From assembly GCA_031263965.1 (NCBI GenBank), contig JAISES010000486.1, positions 1 to 10,719 of the forward strand: a stretch of 10,719 nucleotides of DNA, read 5' to 3'. This DNA comes from Prevotella sp. (GTDB taxonomy: Bacteria; Bacteroidota; Bacteroidia; Bacteroidales; Dysgonomonadaceae). Below are positions 8,476-10,719 of this stretch, piece after piece. The notes below the pieces were generated by a model. That model saw only the letters and a list, made by a program, of their open reading frames with translations. It did not search any database and was not told the DNA's origin. Numbering within the stretch: the stretch's first letter is position 1; each line of letters starts with the position of its first letter. The position numbers were made by a program, and so were the translations under genes.

Positions 8476-8577
8476 AAGCCGGTAAAACGCCAAAGCCGGA
8501 GCCCTAAGGGGTTTTCCTTAACAGGCAAAGCTTTATCTTATTTACCACCGCTTGCCTGTGTGGTAAAAATTACCGGA
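8476..8577. repeat. Block of overlapping inverted and direct repeats
   Basis: This noncoding stretch is unusually structured. An outer pair CCGGTAA (8479-8485) / TTACCGG (8570-8576) encloses two hairpins that cannot form together: ACAGGCAA (8521-8528) with TTGCCTGT (8552-8559), and TTTACCAC (8541-8548) with GTGGTAAA (8559-8566). A small hairpin TAAGG-N6-CCTTA lies at 8505-8520. AAGCCGG is directly repeated at 8476-8482 and 8493-8499. The block lies just downstream of the HTH remnant (which reads on the - strand). It could be an element end, a transfer or recombination site, or a structured RNA; the sequence alone does not decide. Confidence 0.5.
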
Positions 8578-8632
8578 TAAAAAAGAAAAAAATAGTTGGG
8601 TTTGGGGCGGTATAATCCCTGACCGAAGCTCA

Positions 8633-8812
8633 CTACCATGCTTTGCGATAATTCTCCTCCAGTAATTTCTGTATATCGCTTTCCCTGTACAGAACCTTAC
8701 CTCCCAATTGAATATAAGGTATTTTTCCTGTTGTGCGGTAATCCTGTAAAGTCCGCTTGCTAATACTAGGAAGTAAAGTAGAATCAAAAGGAATGAGGTA
8801 ACTAATTGAGAT
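8633..8812 (-). pseudogene. Remnant of a helix-turn-helix (excisionase/MerR-like) gene
   Basis: On the - strand the frame ending at TAG 8635-8633 encodes ISKRTLQDYRTTGKIPYIQ, then GGKVLYRESDIQKLLEENY and RKAW. This is the typical C-terminal half of the small HTH_17-like DNA-binding proteins carried by Bacteroidales mobile elements (helix pair, wing with Gly-Gly-Lys-Val-Tyr, then an acidic final helix). Intact relatives have about 50 or more further N-terminal residues. Here the recognisable part begins near 8770, upstream residues do not look homologous, and an in-frame TAA lies at 8815-8813 with no plausible start codon. A longer open frame of 128 codons covers 8542-8928 in another phase but reads this segment as non-protein-like sequence. 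The gene is therefore probably a 5'-truncated relic, left by recombination or insertion near the adjacent integrase genes. Confidence 0.7.
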
Positions 8813-8904
8813 TTAGATTTTAATTCATTATTCCGCATTGGGTTGTAAAATGTAAAAACGCAATAGAAAGCAGACTTCTGCGAACTTTCCGTTACCAATT
8901 CATT

Positions 8905-9039
8905 ACCTGTTTTTGAATGGTAAAACAAGCGAAAAGTGCAGATTTTAAAACCTGTTTTTACACGAAAAATGAAATCCGGGTATAATCCCGGAAATTAAGT
9001 ATTCGTCAGGTGTTTTATTCATTACACATCAGTGTTTTA
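8905..9039. repeat. Cluster of short repeats upstream of the integrase genes
   Basis: ACCTGTTTTT occurs at 8905-8914 and 8950-8959. A hairpin TCCGGG-tataat-CCCGGA lies at 8975-8992; its GGTATAATCCC core (8979-8989) recurs at 8609-8619. TCAG(G)TGTTTTA occurs at 9006-9017 and 9029-9039. Repeats of this kind beside a tyrosine recombinase gene are candidates for arm-type or excisionase binding sites of an attachment region. Each is short and could be coincidental in A/T-rich DNA. Confidence 0.35.
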
Positions 9040-9089
9040 CATAGTATCATATAGCTCATTTGAAAGTAATTTTAAAGAAAATGAGTCTT

Positions 9090-10313
9090 ATGGAAACAAC
9101 ATTAAAGGTTCTATTCTATTTGAAAAAGAATCAGTCAAAAAAGAATGGGCTGTCACCCGTGATGGGACGCATTACGATTGGTAAAACGATGTCCCAGTTC
9201 AGCCTGAAAACAGATGCCGATATAACGCTTTGGGATACTAAAGCCGGACGTGTAGGAGGCAAAAGTAAATTTGCGTTGGAAGTCAACCGTCAGATTGATA
9301 AAATTAATCTGCTGATTCACTCCCGTTATAAAGAGATAAAGGAAAATCAAGGTTCTGTTACAGCATTGCAGGTGAAAAATGCGATTCAGGGAATTGCTGC
9401 TACACAAGATGCAGTCCTCGATCATTTTGTAAAAATGAATGAAACAGTATCGCTTCGCGTAGGTATCGACAGAAGCCGGTCTTCATACGATCATTATAAG
9501 AAATCTTATAATGCCCTGCGTCATTTCCTGCGCACCAAATATAACCTGAGCGATATTCCATTCAAGGCATTAACCTATTCTTTTCTTGAAGAATACCATT
9601 ATCATTTGCGGGTAGAACGTAAGTTTAAGCCGAGTACCACTGCCGGATATATTGTATTCCTTCGTAAAGTCGTAAGGAATGCTGTGAACCTGGGCATTAT
9701 CGGCAGGGATCCATTTTGTGGTTTTGAAGCAGATGCCATAGTTAATAAACACAAGGCCCTGACACGTGAGGAACTGGATAAAATTATAGCTATTGACTTA
9801 CCCCTTAAACTTCAACGCATCAGCCGTGATATGTTTATTTTTGCATCATTCACCGGTATGTCGTATATAGATATAAAAAACCTTACTCCTGAAAAAATAG
9901 TTACAATGGAAGACGGGAGTAAATGGATTATGGATAAACGTCAGAAAACAGGGGCCCCTTTTCATGTCCGCCTGATGGACATCCCCTTGGCTATAATAGA
10001 GACATATCGGGAACAAGGAATAGATGGCAAACTGTTTCCGATGCCTTGTGAGGGAACAGTTTATTTCAGCCTGAATGCTATTGCCCGCAGATGCGGTTTT
10101 AACAAGACGGTCAGCTTCCATCAAGGAAGGCACACTTTCGCTTCCCTTATTACCCTCTCAGAGGGAGTTCCTATTGAAACGGTAAGCCGTATGCTCGGGC
10201 ATCGGGATATAAAGACCACTCAGATATACGCTGAACTTTCTTTAGATAAGGTAGCACAGGACATTCGTATTTTGTCCGGACGCATCAAAGATAAATACAT
10301 TTTAATAGATTAA
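9090..10313 (+). CDS. Tyrosine recombinase / integrase (first of a tandem pair)
   Basis: 407 residues from ATG 9090. This start makes METTLKVLFYLKKN line up with MRSTFNILFYINKQ of the next gene; ATG 9081 would add three residues, and the TTG at 9060 is unlikely. Residues ~1-90 are an arm-binding domain, ~100-200 a SAM-like core-binding domain (SYDHYKKSYNALRHFLRTKY), and ~210-395 the catalytic domain. Catalytic residues visible are Lys286 (RQKTG), His344/Arg347 (HQGRH), His371 (LGHRD) and nucleophile Tyr380 (TTQIYAEL). The usual first Arg is replaced by Ser258 (FTGMSYID), as known for the IntDOT group of Bacteroides integrases, so the enzyme should be active. It catalyses site-specific strand exchange that integrates or excises a mobile element. 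The gene faces away from the uptake locus, and the second integrase starts 33 bp downstream. Confidence 0.92.
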   Translation: METTLKVLFYLKKNQSKKNGLSPVMGRITIGKTMSQFSLKTDADITLWDTKAGRVGGKSKFALEVNRQIDKINLLIHSRYKEIKENQGSVTALQVKNAIQGIAATQDAVLDHFVKMNETVSLRVGIDRSRSSYDHYKKSYNALRHFLRTKYNLSDIPFKALTYSFLEEYHYHLRVERKFKPSTTAGYIVFLRKVVRNAVNLGIIGRDPFCGFEADAIVNKHKALTREELDKIIAIDLPLKLQRISRDMFIFASFTGMSYIDIKNLTPEKIVTMEDGSKWIMDKRQKTGAPFHVRLMDIPLAIIETYREQGIDGKLFPMPCEGTVYFSLNAIARRCGFNKTVSFHQGRHTFASLITLSEGVPIETVSRMLGHRDIKTTQIYAELSLDKVAQDIRILSGRIKDKYILID

Positions 10314-10346
10314 AAAATAGCAATTTAACTCATAAACACAAGAATT

Positions 10347-10719
10347 ATGCGAAGTACATTTAATATCTTATTCTATATCAATAAACAGAAAATCAAAAAG
10401 AACGGAAAGTGTCCTATTCTTGGGCGTATAACCCTCGATGGGAAAATAACTCAATTCAGTACCCGTGAAGAAATAGAACCGGAGTTCTGGTCTGCCTCAG
10501 AGGGACTTCCTACAGGTACAGATAAAATCAGTAAAGGGATAAAACGAAGGCTTGAAGAATTCAAGACAGCGCTCTCCAGCCATTATAATTTTCAGATAGA
10601 ACGCAACGGATATGTTACAGCCGAAAGCCTCAAAAACGCCATCCAAGGTATTGGCGTAAATCAGGTGATGCTTCTCAATGAATTTGAACTGCATAATGAA
10701 GAAGTCCGGCAGAGTATCG
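10347..10719 (+). CDS. Second tyrosine recombinase / integrase, 3' end outside the window
   Basis: 124 codons are visible from ATG 10347; the frame is open to the window edge. The sequence MRSTFNILFYINKQKIKK, then NGKCPILGRITLDGKITQFS, is the N-terminal arm-binding domain of Bacteroidetes tyrosine recombinases. It is a diverged paralogue of the preceding gene: both share LFY-x-N/K-K, NG-x2-P-(V/I)-x-GRIT, QFS, and KNAIQGI near residues 95-105. The core-binding and catalytic domains are beyond the edge, so catalytic residues cannot be checked. Tandem pairs or triplets of such genes are common at one end of Bacteroidales integrative elements, and the two enzymes may act together on the same attachment sites (inference). 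An A-rich stretch (ACACAAGAATT) precedes the ATG instead of a strong Shine-Dalgarno sequence. The gene is probably cotranscribed with the first integrase. Confidence 0.9.
   Translation, partial: MRSTFNILFYINKQKIKKNGKCPILGRITLDGKITQFSTREEIEPEFWSASEGLPTGTDKISKGIKRRLEEFKTALSSHYNFQIERNGYVTAESLKNAIQGIGVNQVMLLNEFELHNEEVRQSI

Noticed and set aside
8542..8928. 128-codon open frame on the - strand as a real protein
   Set aside because: Its residues do not look like a folded family, and the recognisable HTH peptide in the same DNA is in another phase.
9060..9089. TTG 9060 or ATG 9081 as the integrase start
   Set aside because: ATG 9090 aligns the N terminus with the paralogue at 10347; TTG starts are rare. 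ATG 9081 remains possible but adds only three residues.
8157..9089. tRNA gene as integration target
   Set aside because: No cloverleaf or TTCGANNC-type T-loop with matching arms could be found in this spacer.

Overview
The window looks like chromosomal DNA of a Bacteroidales bacterium (Bacteroides/Parabacteroides/Dysgonomonas-like; genus not resolvable by eye). The signs are AT-rich DNA, weak or absent Shine-Dalgarno sequences, a TonB-dependent receptor with an N-terminal carboxypeptidase-regulatory-like domain, a lipoprotein with an acidic SDDSDD surface-export-like signal behind its lipobox cysteine, DUF4857/DUF4876/DUF6850-type proteins, and tandem Bacteroidetes-type tyrosine recombinases.

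Left part (1-2258, + strand): the 3' end of a tight operon. It holds a 5'-truncated DUF4857-like membrane protein, a small lipoprotein with a probable OB-fold and a Cys/His motif, and a short PepSY-associated transmembrane protein that overlaps the lipoprotein gene. An operon on the - strand (8156-2284) converges on it: TonB-dependent receptor, DUF4876-like surface lipoprotein, then a DUF6850-like outer-membrane barrel. The barrel gene is cut by one in-frame TAG, 65 codons before its natural end. The two operons meet tail to tail with only 25 bp between them. Together they resemble an envelope uptake locus: surface lipoprotein plus TonB receptor, with a possible heme/ferric-reductase-like PepSY protein and an ABC-linked DUF4857 protein in the inner membrane. 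Iron, heme or another metal ligand is the most plausible cargo, but that is inference.

Middle (8157-9089): about 930 bp without an intact gene. The part next to the receptor holds operator-like inverted repeats. Next come a block of overlapping inverted repeats (8476-8577), a 5'-truncated helix-turn-helix/excisionase-like remnant on the - strand (8633-about 8770), and a patch of short direct and inverted repeats just upstream of the integrases. This looks like the boundary between the uptake locus and a mobile element. I saw no tRNA gene that would mark the attachment site.

Right part (9090-10719, + strand): two paralogous tyrosine recombinase genes in tandem, 33 bp apart. The first is complete; the second runs off the window. 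This is a common arrangement at the end of Bacteroidales integrative elements.

No CRISPR array, rRNA, tRNA or clearly new system was found. The most checkable oddities are the nonsense codon in the barrel gene, the 20-bp perfect palindrome at the left edge, and the repeat-rich junction with its HTH remnant.
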